Below, in pieces: positions 35,239-44,012 of a stretch of DNA of 46,849 nt. Under the pieces are notes generated by a model. It had not been told where the DNA came from and did no database searches. It saw only the letters and a program-made list of their open reading frames with translations. Source of the stretch: Hyphomicrobiales bacterium (GTDB lineage: Bacteria; Pseudomonadota; Alphaproteobacteria; Rhizobiales; Rhizobiaceae); the NCBI GenBank assembly GCA_900473045.1, contig UCKS01000009.1, positions 1-46,849 of the forward strand, given 5' to 3'. Every line of letters starts with the position of its first letter. Positions within the stretch are counted from its first letter, which is position 1. Both the position numbers and the translations under genes were made by a program.

Positions 35239-36429
35239 TTATGACAACATAAAGTCCGCACGGCTGAAACTTGCAGCCGATAGATTGCCTAGCGGGTCAT
35301 CGATGACGACCGAGAACGCGTGGCCGGATGAGTCGTGGCCCTTGATGATGACATCGCCGCTGGTATCATTGTAGGCATAAAGCGTACCGTTTGCGCCCGA
35401 GCTCGAATATTGGCTCACTCCGAGCTTTTCAAAGCTCAGCGTATCGATGCCGTCCTGAAAGTCCTTGACTGTATCGACGCTGGACAGAGTACTGGCGCCC
35501 TTGAAGGAGAAACGGTCGGCGCCGGCGCCCCCCCAAAGGGTATCGGCACCACCCTCGCCAATCAGCACGTCATTGCCGGCATCGCCGCGTATGGTGTCAT
35601 TTCCGTCGCCGCCATAGAAGCGATCGTTTCCGTCGCCTCCCCTCAGGTCGTCGTTTCCGCCTTCACCGCTTATGGCATCGTCCCCCGCATCGCCAAAGGC
35701 CAGGTCGTGTCCGCCGCCAAGCTCGATGCTGTCATTTCCGTTACCGCCATGTGCTTCGTCCTTGCCGACTTCGGAATCGATCATGTCGTTGCCGTCGCCA
35801 CCATTCAGGTAATTATTGCCATCTCCGCCATCGACCCGGTCATCGCCGTTGCCACCATAGACTTTGTCGTCGCCCGCTTGTCCCTTCAGGGCGTCGTTAC
35901 CGTCCTCTCCATAGATGGTGTCATTGCCAGCACCGCCGCTAACGGCCTGCTGCGTCAATTTCCCTGTCGCGGGATCAATGCGGTTGCTGAAACCATCATT
36001 TCCGGTTCCTGCATAGATGAGGTCGTTTCCGGGGCCGGCATCGATATACTCTTCCCCCGAGCCGCCATAAATCTTATCGTTTCCAGCGCTGCCCAGCAGG
36101 TGGTCGTGGCCGGCGCCGCCCTCCAGGATGTCGTCGCCATCCTCACCTTCGAAAATGTCGTTTCCAAGTCCTCCAAGAAATCGGTCATTTCCCGGCCCGC
36201 CGTCAAAGGTGTCGTTTCCGTCGCCGCCTTCGGCGTAATCGTCACCCTTACCTGCTTTAAAGAAGTCGTTCCCGAGCCCACCATAGAGCTTATCGTTGCC
36301 ATTGCCGCCTTCAAGAATGTCATTGCCTGCGTCGCCGTACAAAATGTCGTTGCTATCGTAACCGTAAATGGTGTCCGCAGCGCGCGTCCCCGTCAACGTG
36401 TTCGCGAGATTGGTTCCTTTGAGAATCAT
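35239..36429 (-). CDS. RTX-type calcium-binding repeat protein
   Basis: From the ATG at 36429 (preceded by AAGGGG) the protein has 396 residues. Residues from about 5 to about 310 are almost entirely GGxGxDxxx nonapeptide repeats, for example GGNGNDKLYGGLGNDFFKAG. These fold into calcium-filled beta-rolls outside the cell. The last 90 residues include a VKDFQDGIDTLSF-like segment, which is usual after RTX repeats and near the type I secretion signal. I see no catalytic domain. In rhizobia, RTX proteins with lyase domains (ExsH, PlyA) process exopolysaccharide, and repeat-only forms include adhesins. No type I ABC transporter is present here, so secretion must rely on genes elsewhere. An upstream extension to 36483 is unlikely. 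Confidence 0.92.
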   Translation of the reverse strand: MILKGTNLANTLTGTRAADTIYGYDSNDILYGDAGNDILEGGNGNDKLYGGLGNDFFKAGKGDDYAEGGDGNDTFDGGPGNDRFLGGLGNDIFEGEDGDDILEGGAGHDHLLGSAGNDKIYGGSGEEYIDAGPGNDLIYAGTGNDGFSNRIDPATGKLTQQAVSGGAGNDTIYGEDGNDALKGQAGDDKVYGGNGDDRVDGGDGNNYLNGGDGNDMIDSEVGKDEAHGGNGNDSIELGGGHDLAFGDAGDDAISGEGGNDDLRGGDGNDRFYGGDGNDTIRGDAGNDVLIGEGGADTLWGGAGADRFSFKGASTLSSVDTVKDFQDGIDTLSFEKLGVSQYSSSGANGTLYAYNDTSGDVIIKGHDSSGHAFSVVIDDPLGNLSAASFSRADFMLS

Positions 36430-36720
36430 GACTACCCCTTCGGTTTGTAGGAGCGGCGCTCGTAGGAACGGAATGAGGCGCAAAGGAGGCCTGCGTCAAT
36501 TTCACAACCGTTAATGGTAACTACAGTTCATACCCGCCAATGTCTAACTATGGTTAAACGGCATGCAATTCACGTAATAGGCGCATAACGGCAGCAATAT
36601 TTAAACAATTTAAATTCTCTCATTGGGCCTAAGTTACTGAACTATCTGACGAAGCTTGAATTTTTGTTCCGATCCGACCGAGCGATAACTGAATTTGTTC
36701 AAAAATCCTGCGATCGATTT
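36430..36720. other. intergenic region upstream of the RTX gene
   Basis: This 291-base AT-rich region lies between the RTX gene and the GT4 gene on the same strand. It probably holds the RTX promoter. No gene or clear hairpin is seen. Confidence 0.45.
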
Positions 36721-37806
36721 CTATATTTTATTCAAGAAATCTAAATACTTCGTTTCTATGGCAGACAATGTGTACTCTCGCTCGATGCGTTGTCTGGCAT
36801 TCAGCGCGTATTGTGCGTAGGCGTCGCGGTCAGTATCGAGCAGTGTCCGCAGTGCACGAGCGAGTGCCTGCGGATCTCTCGCCGGCACCGCGATCCCGCC
36901 GTTTCCGACGACGATTGCAGCATCGCCGACATTGGTGGTCACAACAGGCTTGGCGAAGCTCATGGCCTCCGCGATGACATTGGGAAACCCCTCTGTCCGC
37001 GACGACAGCGCCAATATGTCTATGCCTTGATAGAAGCCAGCCATGTCGGCAATCTCTCCCTGAAGCTCGATCAGCTCAGACGGCAGAGCGGCGTCGGCAA
37101 TCAACCGCGCAACAGCGGGGTTGTCCCATGAAAGGCCGTGGCCAGCAGCCTTAAAAATCACATCTGGATGTGTTTGCGAGACCAGCCCGGCCGCTTGGAA
37201 GAACGTTGCATAGTCTTTTTGCGGGTGAAAGCGGGCAGCTATACCGATCCGTTTCCGGGCGCTAGGCGCGGTTTCAACAAGCGGCGGGAGATCGAAACCG
37301 TTCGGAATAACAACGGCGTTCTGATTGCTGAAGCCATAAGCGCCGTGCAACTCCAGCGCTCGGGAGGAATTGTAGATGAAGCCGGTAGCACGGCGCGACA
37401 GCTGCCTGGAGACCGCGATGGCGATACGCGAACTGCGCGACAACGACGCCGGATCGTCCAACGATTGACGGACATTCCAAAACACTGGCGTATCCCGTCG
37501 CGAAAGGCCTACCGCTACCGTGCCTGCAATCATCGCATGATACATCCAACAGAGTACCGCTTTGGGCCTTTCGTGCCGAATCAGCTTTGCCAATTTATAG
37601 ATCGCACCCGGCAAGGCCGTTGGAGATACGGCCTCCAGTTCGACGTAGGTAACTCTCGGATTATTGGCGAGGTCACGATTGCGCGCCGATATTCCCATGA
37701 GAGATACAACGATTATTCGGTGGCTTTCTGAAATCCGCAGCAAGCGTGTGAGCATCGTCTCGGCGCCGGCGCTCGCGGTGAAATTGGTTATGATGTGCAT
37801 GATCAT
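36721..37806 (-). CDS. glycosyltransferase family 4
   Basis: From the ATG at 37806 the protein has 361 residues. It begins with MIMHIITNFTASAGAETML, the usual GT4 N-terminal strand and loop. The donor domain begins near RIGIAARFHPQKDYATFFQA and contains SRTEGFPNVIAEAMSFAKPV with the E-x7-E motif. It is a cytoplasmic enzyme that extends the lipid-linked repeat unit. The frame is open 19 codons further upstream, but that part (CRKRPTCLNIERTAT) is not family-like. A second ATG two codons downstream (37800) is equally possible. It is the fourth GT4 gene in the locus. Confidence 0.9.
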   Translation of the reverse strand: MIMHIITNFTASAGAETMLTRLLRISESHRIIVVSLMGISARNRDLANNPRVTYVELEAVSPTALPGAIYKLAKLIRHERPKAVLCWMYHAMIAGTVAVGLSRRDTPVFWNVRQSLDDPASLSRSSRIAIAVSRQLSRRATGFIYNSSRALELHGAYGFSNQNAVVIPNGFDLPPLVETAPSARKRIGIAARFHPQKDYATFFQAAGLVSQTHPDVIFKAAGHGLSWDNPAVARLIADAALPSELIELQGEIADMAGFYQGIDILALSSRTEGFPNVIAEAMSFAKPVVTTNVGDAAIVVGNGGIAVPARDPQALARALRTLLDTDRDAYAQYALNARQRIEREYTLSAIETKYLDFLNKI

Positions 37807-38250
37807 CGTTGCGGTCCGTTCAATATTCAAACACGTCGGTCGTTTTCGACACCCACTTTGCAAGTAGATGGGCCGCTGGCCTTGCTTCGCCGAATGCCCA
37901 GCTAAATGTCATCACGCAGAGGACCATCAACGAGGCAAAGACTTTGCTCCAATCTACAGCATAGAAGGCTATTTCTGGGGTAACCGATTACGAAAACTAT
38001 ATTAGTTTCGGTATTGGGAGAATAAGGGGCTTGGTGGGAATGTCCATTGGTTGCTTTGCATCGGAATTGCTGGACAGTGTCGAGCCGGTGGTGTTTCATG
38101 CACCTAAATTAGAAATACGTAAAACTAAGTCCTTTTTATCGTTGTCAAGGCCCCGACCAAAGCCCTCGCGTCAATGCGATGCGGATTTTGAACTCGTTTC
38201 TCATAATGGGTGAGGCTTGAGGCGCCTGAAAACCTTTTTGGGAGTACTAA
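37807..38250. other. intergenic region between divergent GT4 and formyltransferase genes
   Basis: About 440 bases hold no supported gene. Promoters for both divergent genes should be here. Short open frames on both strands have no ribosome binding sites or family likeness. Confidence 0.45.
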
Positions 38251-39177
38251 ATGATCCGCATTGTTCTTGTTGGGGCCGTTGAAAGTTCGAAAGTCGCTTT
38301 TGACGCACTCGTGAGTGCTGGTAAACCACCCGTTCTCGTCGTAACGCTCCCTAAAGATGCAGCTGATCGCCATTCCGATTTCACCGATATCGGTTCACCT
38401 GCAGCTGCGATCGGAAGTGAGGTTTTCTACACCACGAATATAAATGCTCCCGAAACCCTAGAGGCCATCGAGAGCGCAAAACCCGACGTCACCCTCGTCG
38501 TCGGTTGGTCGCAGATTTGCAAAGCTCCGTTTCGCGCGATTGCTCCTTTAGGCAGTATCGGTTTTCACCCGGCAGCGCTGCCTCGATTGCGTGGACGAGG
38601 CGTCATTCCCTGGACCATTCTGCTTGGTGAAAAAACTGCTGGTTCCACCTTGTTCTGGCTCGACGAAGGTACAGATTCCGGTCCTGTGCTGCTGCAGAAT
38701 ATCTTCCACGTTGCGGCCGACGAAACAGCGCGCAGCCTCTATCTCAAACATATGCTCGCAATAAACGAAATGGTTCCGGAAGCTATTCGGTTGGTCGAGA
38801 CAGGAAAGGCCCCTAGAATTGAGCAGGACCAAAGCCAGATATCTTATTGCGCAAAGCGTACGCCTGATGACGGCCTGATCGATTGGCGTCTGCCGGCTGC
38901 GCAGATCCTCACGCTCATTCGGGCTGTGGGCGATCCATATCCCGGTGCTTACACATACTGCAACGGGCTCAAACTTCACATTGACGCTGCTGCGCCAGCT
39001 GCGGAAACCCCACACTACATCGGCCTAGCAGGTCAGGTACAGGCACGCACGCCGCACGGCTTTGTGGTCATGTGCGGCGATGGGCTCTGCATCGAAGCCT
39101 CTCATTGGAGATCAGAAAGCGGCATGCTTCCCTCTCTGCACGGTAAGTTGCACGGGCAGCCGATCCCTACCGTATAG
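38251..39177 (+). CDS. methionyl-tRNA-formyltransferase-like sugar N-formyltransferase
   Basis: The 308-residue protein has the formyltransferase Rossmann domain (about 1-175) and a C-terminal FMT-C-like barrel (about 200-300). The active-site segment is GSIGFHPAALPRLRGRG (101-117), followed by TLFWLDEGTDSG (133-144). The His (H106) and Asp (D142) of the usual N-x-H...D triad are present, but the Asn position is G104. The folate loop form RGRGVIPWTILLGE is like that of formyltransferases in sugar clusters rather than true Fmt. It probably formylates an amino sugar with N10-formyltetrahydrofolate. The ATG is preceded by GGGAG. Its substrate may be the 4-amino sugar made by the DegT enzyme. Confidence 0.85.
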   Translation: MIRIVLVGAVESSKVAFDALVSAGKPPVLVVTLPKDAADRHSDFTDIGSPAAAIGSEVFYTTNINAPETLEAIESAKPDVTLVVGWSQICKAPFRAIAPLGSIGFHPAALPRLRGRGVIPWTILLGEKTAGSTLFWLDEGTDSGPVLLQNIFHVAADETARSLYLKHMLAINEMVPEAIRLVETGKAPRIEQDQSQISYCAKRTPDDGLIDWRLPAAQILTLIRAVGDPYPGAYTYCNGLKLHIDAAAPAAETPHYIGLAGQVQARTPHGFVVMCGDGLCIEASHWRSESGMLPSLHGKLHGQPIPTV

Positions 39178-39483
39178 TCTGCCAGGGGTTTAGGAGAGGA
39201 TCGCCATCAGAAAGGGCGATCACAGCCAAGCCATGCGTGGTCGCAGAATGTTTTCCCGGCTTTTGGCACCCTGTTAAAACCTGCTTTTCCCCTTTTTGCG
39301 CATTGCCTGCGCGGAGTGCGCTCACTCCGGCGCCGTGGAATTTTTGCACGATCAATGTTGCAGGCCAAGTATGCTTAATTAAAAATGAAGAATTTAGTGA
39401 AATAAGAGATAAGCATCGGAAACCTGGATGTTTGGTAAACGAATGCTAACGAGCAAACAAGCCGCAACATTCAAGGCGATCCG
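39178..39483. other. intergenic region with a possible stem-loop
   Basis: Arms GATCGCC (39199-39205) and GGCGATC (39215-39221) could form a seven-pair stem with a nine-base loop shortly after the formyltransferase stop; no T-run follows directly. The remainder leads up to the NodT-type gene and probably contains its promoter. No gene is supported. Confidence 0.4.
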
Positions 39484-40905
39484 ATGGGATATTTGAAGAC
39501 ATTGCTGCCATCGATGGTGATACTGCTTAGCAGCTGCGTCGCCGGCCCCGATCATCAACCACCCGAAACCGCCTTGCCCTTGAAATATTCCGAAACAACG
39601 GCTCAGAGTAACGCCGACGTCGGTTTCAATCGTTGGTGGGAGAGCTTTCGCGACAAGCGTCTCACAGCGCTGGTCGAGCAAGGCATAGCGCAAAACCTTG
39701 ACGTGCTTCAGGCAATGGAACGCATTCAAGCGGCTCAATCCACGGTCGTCGCTGCCGGCGCCGGTCGATTGCCGCAGGTAGGCGCCGGTGCACAAGCAAC
39801 GCTTGCCGGCACGGATGGATCGTTTATTCGCAACAGCACCTCGGAGAAAACGGTTTCCGCCAACATCGGAACGTCATGGCTTCTCGATCTCTTTGGCGAG
39901 TACAGGCGCTCTGTCGAGTCCGCAAATGCCTCACTTGACGCCGCCTATAACGATATAGGGGTGGCAAGACTGGCTTACCTTTCGGACCTGGCGGCGTCTT
40001 ATATCGACGCCCGGTTCTTCCAGGAGGCCTTGGTCCAGACACGGATAAGTCTTGCATCACGTCGATCGACATTGAAACTGACGGAAGACACTCGCCAGGC
40101 CGGTTCAGCATCAAGCCTTGACGTTGTGCAGGCGGAAGGCCTGGTTAACCAGACGCTTGCCGAACTACCGCCCCTTGAGGCCGGCTTCCATCGCGCCGCG
40201 AACCATATCGCGACACTCCTTGGGCTGCCCGCAGCCAGCATCACCGACAGTCTTATCAAAGGCGCGACACAACCGGTTGCTCACTACTCCATAAAAACTG
40301 GCGTGCCAGCGGATCTGATCCGCAACCGGCCGGATATACGCAAGGCGGAACGCCTCTTGGCCGCTGCGACGGCTGATATCGGTGTTGCCGAGGCCCAACT
40401 CTATCCGAGCATTAGGCTTGGCGGCACGATCAATGGCGGCCGCCTCGTCACCAGTACGGCAACCGGCGGGTTGACGGGCTGGTCGTTCGGCCCGGAAATC
40501 AATTTGCCGATCTTCAACGGGGGCGCGCTCAGGGCTAACGTGGAAATCGCCAAATCGGTGTCGGCCCAGCAATATCTCGCATGGAAACAAACAGTTCTGA
40601 ACGCAGTCGAAGAAGTCGAAAACGCTCTCGTTGCCCTGCGGCAGGATGCGCAAACGGCAGCAGCGCAGAGAAGAGTTGTTCAGTCCTATGAACAAGCACT
40701 TTCTTTGGCGCGGGAAAGCTACCGCGGTGGCGCCACAACCATTCTCGACGTGCTCGACGCCGAACGCAATCTTTCGATCGGCCGCCTTTCACTTGCGCAA
40801 GCGATACGTAACCTCGCCCGGGATTATGTCACGCTGAATGTGGCGGTCGGCGGCGGATCTGAGATTTCTTCCGATGCGGCGCGCGCATCTCCTGCCAAAA
40901 GCTAA
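39484..40905 (+). CDS. outer-membrane efflux lipoprotein, NodT/TolC-like family
   Basis: The 473-residue protein has a lipoprotein signal peptide with lipobox LLSSC (cysteine 18). Next comes GPDHQPPE and a FNRWWESFRDKRLTALVEQG motif, characteristic of the NodT family of RND outer-membrane factors. Two OEP repeats follow, with LPLFEA-like segments such as GPEINLPIFNGGALRANVEI. TolC-type trimers form the outer-membrane channel for RND pumps or type I secretion. No inner-membrane pump or adaptor gene is next to it, so the partner must be elsewhere. A link to RTX secretion or to polysaccharide export is conceivable but unproven. The ATG follows AAGGCGAT. Confidence 0.93.
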   Translation: MGYLKTLLPSMVILLSSCVAGPDHQPPETALPLKYSETTAQSNADVGFNRWWESFRDKRLTALVEQGIAQNLDVLQAMERIQAAQSTVVAAGAGRLPQVGAGAQATLAGTDGSFIRNSTSEKTVSANIGTSWLLDLFGEYRRSVESANASLDAAYNDIGVARLAYLSDLAASYIDARFFQEALVQTRISLASRRSTLKLTEDTRQAGSASSLDVVQAEGLVNQTLAELPPLEAGFHRAANHIATLLGLPAASITDSLIKGATQPVAHYSIKTGVPADLIRNRPDIRKAERLLAAATADIGVAEAQLYPSIRLGGTINGGRLVTSTATGGLTGWSFGPEINLPIFNGGALRANVEIAKSVSAQQYLAWKQTVLNAVEEVENALVALRQDAQTAAAQRRVVQSYEQALSLARESYRGGATTILDVLDAERNLSIGRLSLAQAIRNLARDYVTLNVAVGGGSEISSDAARASPAKS

Positions 40906-41340
40906 AAGCGCTGAATTGGCCGAACTCGGGCATTGAGATGGGTTAAATCCGTCCCGCACCGACAAACAATGTCGATGGCGATGAGAGAGAGATGAGAGAA
41001 GATGGCATCGTCGCGTCAACAGCTGCGCGGCATTGCGCGCTCCTCACCGTATAGATTATGTAGGCATGAAGGGCATGCCAACCTTGGACTGTCACCAGAA
41101 AAAGCCAGCCGAAGTTTTAATTTATTAGCACTCTCTTATGTATAGGTCGAACTCCATTTTTGGGGAGAACGGGGACGTTTCGTGAACAAGCGGAGAACCT
41201 GTACACATTTGAGGGCTTCGTGGGCGCCGATTAATCTAACGATGGCAAGCGAGGAGCCAATCACCAGGTTTAAATTTGTGAGTTCATGCCGAAACGGAAC
41301 TCGAGGTTTCGAGAGGCCAATCGGCACGCCTGATTTGCGT
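40906..41340. other. spacer between the NodT-type gene and the IS scars
   Basis: No supported gene. Small frames on both strands lack ribosome binding sites. The right part may include more decayed insertion sequence, but I recognise only the parts listed next. Confidence 0.45.
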
Positions 41341-41344
41341 CAGG

Positions 41345-41470
41345 AGCTTCTTGCGGAAGACTTCGATGGGGATTTTCTATTCGAGGCATTTGCGTGGTGT
41401 CCCGGTCAAATGATTGCAGATCTCGGTGACATCGCGTCGCTGAGAGACAGTGGATCCACCTCTCGAGCTA
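41345..41470 (-). pseudogene. IS30-family transposase C-terminal remnant
   Basis: One minus-strand frame reads GSTVSQRRDVTEICNHLTG, then TPRKCLE, a stop, and KIPIEVFRKKLL. This matches the C-terminal end of IS30 transposases, where a conserved LN-x-R-P-R-K-x-L-G-x-x-T-P-x-E-V-F motif occurs. The in-frame stop and the loss of everything upstream show it is a dead fragment. It is short, so the family call is moderately secure. Confidence 0.55.
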
Positions 41471-41499
41471 GCAATTTCCGGGCCCGATGACATAGAACC

Positions 41500-42000
41500 T
41501 TATAGTCACGGTGTACGATCGTTGTCCGGAGCAGACCGCCCAGCGCAAGAAGCTCGTTGACCTGCTTGGCAAGGCCGGCCGCATCCAGCTTGCCGAAGTG
41601 AGAAACAACGATCCGAGCGATGACGAAAGCCAACGCCAATATGAAGCGGTTGAAGACGATCCCCGGCATCGGCGAGTTCTTCGCCCGGCTGCTCGGTGCG
41701 GAGATTGACGGTATCAGCCGCTTCCGCAATGCCAAAAAGCTTGCCGCCTATGCTGGGCTTTTGTGCCGTCGACCTGTTCGAGCGGCGGCAAGACCTATCA
41801 TGGCAAGATCATCCGCAGCGTCGAGCTCAATACGACCACCTGAAGATCAGATCAACAAACAAGGCGCGGGTTGCCATCGCGCGCAAGCTTTTGACGATTG
41901 CCTTCCAGATCCTGCGTGACCAGGGCGCCTACAAGCCCTTATCCCGCACTTCCGAAGTCTGCTCCACGCGATCCCCAATCCAACGTGTCAAGACACTGCG
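41500..42000 (+). pseudogene. IS110-family transposase remnant, frameshifted
   Basis: Plus-strand pieces in different frames match the C-terminal half of an IS110-type transposase. KKLVDLLGKAGRIQLAEV lies near 41550. KRLKTIPGIGEFFARLLGAE and RFRNAKKLAAYAGL follow at about 41650-41760. NKARVAIARKLLTIAFQIL and GAYKPLSR come at about 41860-41945 in another frame. The catalytic DEDD N-terminal half is not recognisable. It differs in sequence from the IS110 remnant at 1690-2066, so the two are separate elements. It ends about 115 bases before the E1-alpha gene. Confidence 0.8.
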
Positions 42001-42116
42001 AATGTTTCATGAAAACGATACTGCATTCCACTTCTCGAAGTCTATTGATGCTCGGCGAAAGACAGTGTAGCCTAGTCCCAACTAGACGTTCTAGTCTTCT
42101 TTAGGGAGCTGAAGTA

Positions 42117-43070
42117 GTGACGTCGTCAATAGCAGCGAATTCTGACTTTCCGCAACTGGAAGTTCATGCAGGAGCTACGTCGCTCGGACTTGAATTACCG
42201 ATCGTGGCCCGATTTTATCAGCAGATGATGCTGATCCGCCTCGTCGAAGAACGTTTGCTCGATCTTTTTTCCCAGGGTCTTTTGTTCGGCACGACGCATA
42301 CCTCGATTGGTCAGGAGGCGAACGCGGTTGGTGTGATCAACGCCCTCGACCGGTCTCGGGATATCATCTGGAGCAACCACCGCTGCCATGGTCACTTCAT
42401 CGCCTATTCGGGTGAAGTTGAAGGACTGATAGCGGAGATTATGGGGCGCGTAACCGGTGTTTGCGGAGGACGCGGCGGGAGCCAACACCTGTGCTTCCGC
42501 AACTTCCATTCAAATGGCATCCAGGGAGGTATTACTCCCGTGGCTGTCGGGACCGCGTTGGCGCGGAAGGAGGATGGTTCCGTTGCCGTCGCTTTCCTCG
42601 GCGATGGTACGATGGGCGAAGGTGCCGTATACGAAAGTCTGAACCTCGCGGCCGTTTTCGGTGCCCCCGTTATCTTCGTAATCGAGGACAACGAAATCGC
42701 ACAAACGACCCCCAAGGCTTTGACCGTCTCGGGCTCGATCGTGGCCAGGGCCGAGCCATTTGGCATCCGGACGTTTGCTTATGATGGTAGCGATCCCGTC
42801 GCGATATTTGAACTTGCCCAAGAGGCCGTGAACTATGCACGCGCAGAATCCCGTCCTTGCTGGCTCTATTTGCGGACCGAACGCATAGGACCGCACAGCA
42901 AAGGGGACGACACGCGTTCTGCCGTGCGCCTGGAGCAGGCGCGAGCGCGGGACCCCATCCCTCCAATGCAGCGGCGCGTGACGAACGCCGAGGAGATCGA
43001 TGCCTTCTGTCGATCAGTTGTGGACCACGCCGTCGAATCTGCGACTGCGGCTCTTCTGGCGAGAGGTTGA
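42117..43070 (+). CDS. 2-oxoacid dehydrogenase E1 component, alpha subunit (TPP-dependent)
   Basis: The 317-residue protein belongs to the PDH/branched-chain/acetoin dehydrogenase E1-alpha family. HTSIGQEANAVGV (61-73), SNHRCHGHFIAYSG (86-99), GGRGGSQHL and the TPP motif GDGTMGEGAVYESLN (162-176), with the closing N192 in VIEDNEIAQTT, are all present. With the beta subunit it decarboxylates a 2-oxoacid and acylates a lipoyl domain. The substrate cannot be read from sequence. The start is GTG at 42117, after AGGGAGCT. The beta-subunit gene follows after three bases and the lipoyl-acyltransferase fusion after that. This is an unexpected partner set in a polysaccharide locus. Confidence 0.93.
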   Translation: MTSSIAANSDFPQLEVHAGATSLGLELPIVARFYQQMMLIRLVEERLLDLFSQGLLFGTTHTSIGQEANAVGVINALDRSRDIIWSNHRCHGHFIAYSGEVEGLIAEIMGRVTGVCGGRGGSQHLCFRNFHSNGIQGGITPVAVGTALARKEDGSVAVAFLGDGTMGEGAVYESLNLAAVFGAPVIFVIEDNEIAQTTPKALTVSGSIVARAEPFGIRTFAYDGSDPVAIFELAQEAVNYARAESRPCWLYLRTERIGPHSKGDDTRSAVRLEQARARDPIPPMQRRVTNAEEIDAFCRSVVDHAVESATAALLARG

Positions 43071-43073
43071 CCC

Positions 43074-44006
43074 ATGCGCGTTGTCGAATCGATCAATCGC
43101 GCACTTCACGACCTTATGGAAGCCAACCCCCGCCTGATGATCATGGGAGAGGACGTTCTCGATCCCTACGGCGGGGCATTCAAGGTCACCAAAGGTTTAT
43201 CTACGGCCTATCAGGATCGTGTCTGGACTACGCCGATTAGCGAGGGTGGTATTGTCGGGATGGCGACGGGTATGGCCCTGAAGGGCAAGCCCGTGATCGT
43301 CGAGCTAATGTTCGGGGACTTCATTGCTTTGGCCGCCGACCAGATCATCAACCACGCGGCCAAGTTCCGCTGGATGTACAACGACCAAGTTGAGGTTCCC
43401 GTCATTGTCCGGGCTCCGATGGGCGGGCGGCGCGGCTACGGGCCGACGCACTCGCAAAGCCTGGAAAAACACTTCTGCGGCGTACCGGGCCTCACGGTGC
43501 TTGCCATGCATGAGTTTGCAGATCCCGGCATGTTACTGCACCGGGCTTTCGCTGCCCGATCCCCTCACCTGATCATCGAAAACAAGGTGATGTATGCCAG
43601 GCCTGTGCTGGGTGCTGCCGCACTTCCCAGCCCGCCGGATGCAGACATTGCAATCGTGACCTATGGAGGCTGCGTCGAGCACGCGGTTGCGGCGGCAAAC
43701 AAACTTGTCGCGGAGGAGGAAATCGCGACCACTGTAGTTGCCGTCGAGCAATTATCCCCCTTTCCTGACGATGATATTCGGCGCCAGATCGGCAACTGCA
43801 CTCGTGTGCTTGCCTTGGAGGAAGGCGCACCGGGCTGGGGCTTCGGGTCGGAGTGCGCCCGCGCGTTGATCGGTAAGGTAAAGCACTTCATCGCATTGAC
43901 CGGTCCGGACCACCCCATTCCGTCAAGTCGCGAGTGGGAAGACGATGTGCTGCCGGGCGTGAGCGATATCCAGGCGGCTTGTATTGATCTTTTCAGGAAG
44001 GGTTAA
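43074..44006 (+). CDS. 2-oxoacid dehydrogenase E1 component, beta subunit
   Basis: The 310-residue protein has the E1-beta pattern. IMGEDVLDPYGGAFKVTKGL is the N-terminal TPP-domain signature, TTPISEGGIVGMATGMAL contains the TPP-activating glutamate, and GRRGYGPTHSQSLEKHF contains the conserved histidine. The C-terminal transketolase-C domain starts near ADIAIVTYGGCVEHAV and ends with WEDDVLP. It forms the alpha2beta2 E1 with the preceding gene product. The gap of three bases to the upstream stop and six bases to the next start, each with a good ribosome binding site, implies one operon. No dihydrolipoamide dehydrogenase (E3) gene is present nearby. Confidence 0.95.
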   Translation: MRVVESINRALHDLMEANPRLMIMGEDVLDPYGGAFKVTKGLSTAYQDRVWTTPISEGGIVGMATGMALKGKPVIVELMFGDFIALAADQIINHAAKFRWMYNDQVEVPVIVRAPMGGRRGYGPTHSQSLEKHFCGVPGLTVLAMHEFADPGMLLHRAFAARSPHLIIENKVMYARPVLGAAALPSPPDADIAIVTYGGCVEHAVAAANKLVAEEEIATTVVAVEQLSPFPDDDIRRQIGNCTRVLALEEGAPGWGFGSECARALIGKVKHFIALTGPDHPIPSSREWEDDVLPGVSDIQAACIDLFRKG

Positions 44007-44012
44007 GCTTGT

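Noticed and set aside
35335..36450. A 371-codon plus-strand open frame
   Set aside because: It is the exact antisense of the RTX repeats. The periodic GGxGxD coding keeps the opposite strand free of stops. It has a repetitive V/A/I-rich composition and no ribosome binding site or family likeness.
37138..37731. A 197-codon plus-strand open frame
   Set aside because: It is antisense to the GT4 gene at 36721-37806.
41406..41735. A 109-codon minus-strand frame
   Set aside because: It overlaps IS30 and IS110 remnants in other frames, and its residues do not match a family.
42117..44006. A housekeeping pyruvate or acetoin dehydrogenase operon
   Set aside because: The third gene lacks the E2 catalytic core, no E3 or acetoin-catabolism genes follow, and the surroundings are polysaccharide genes and IS scars.
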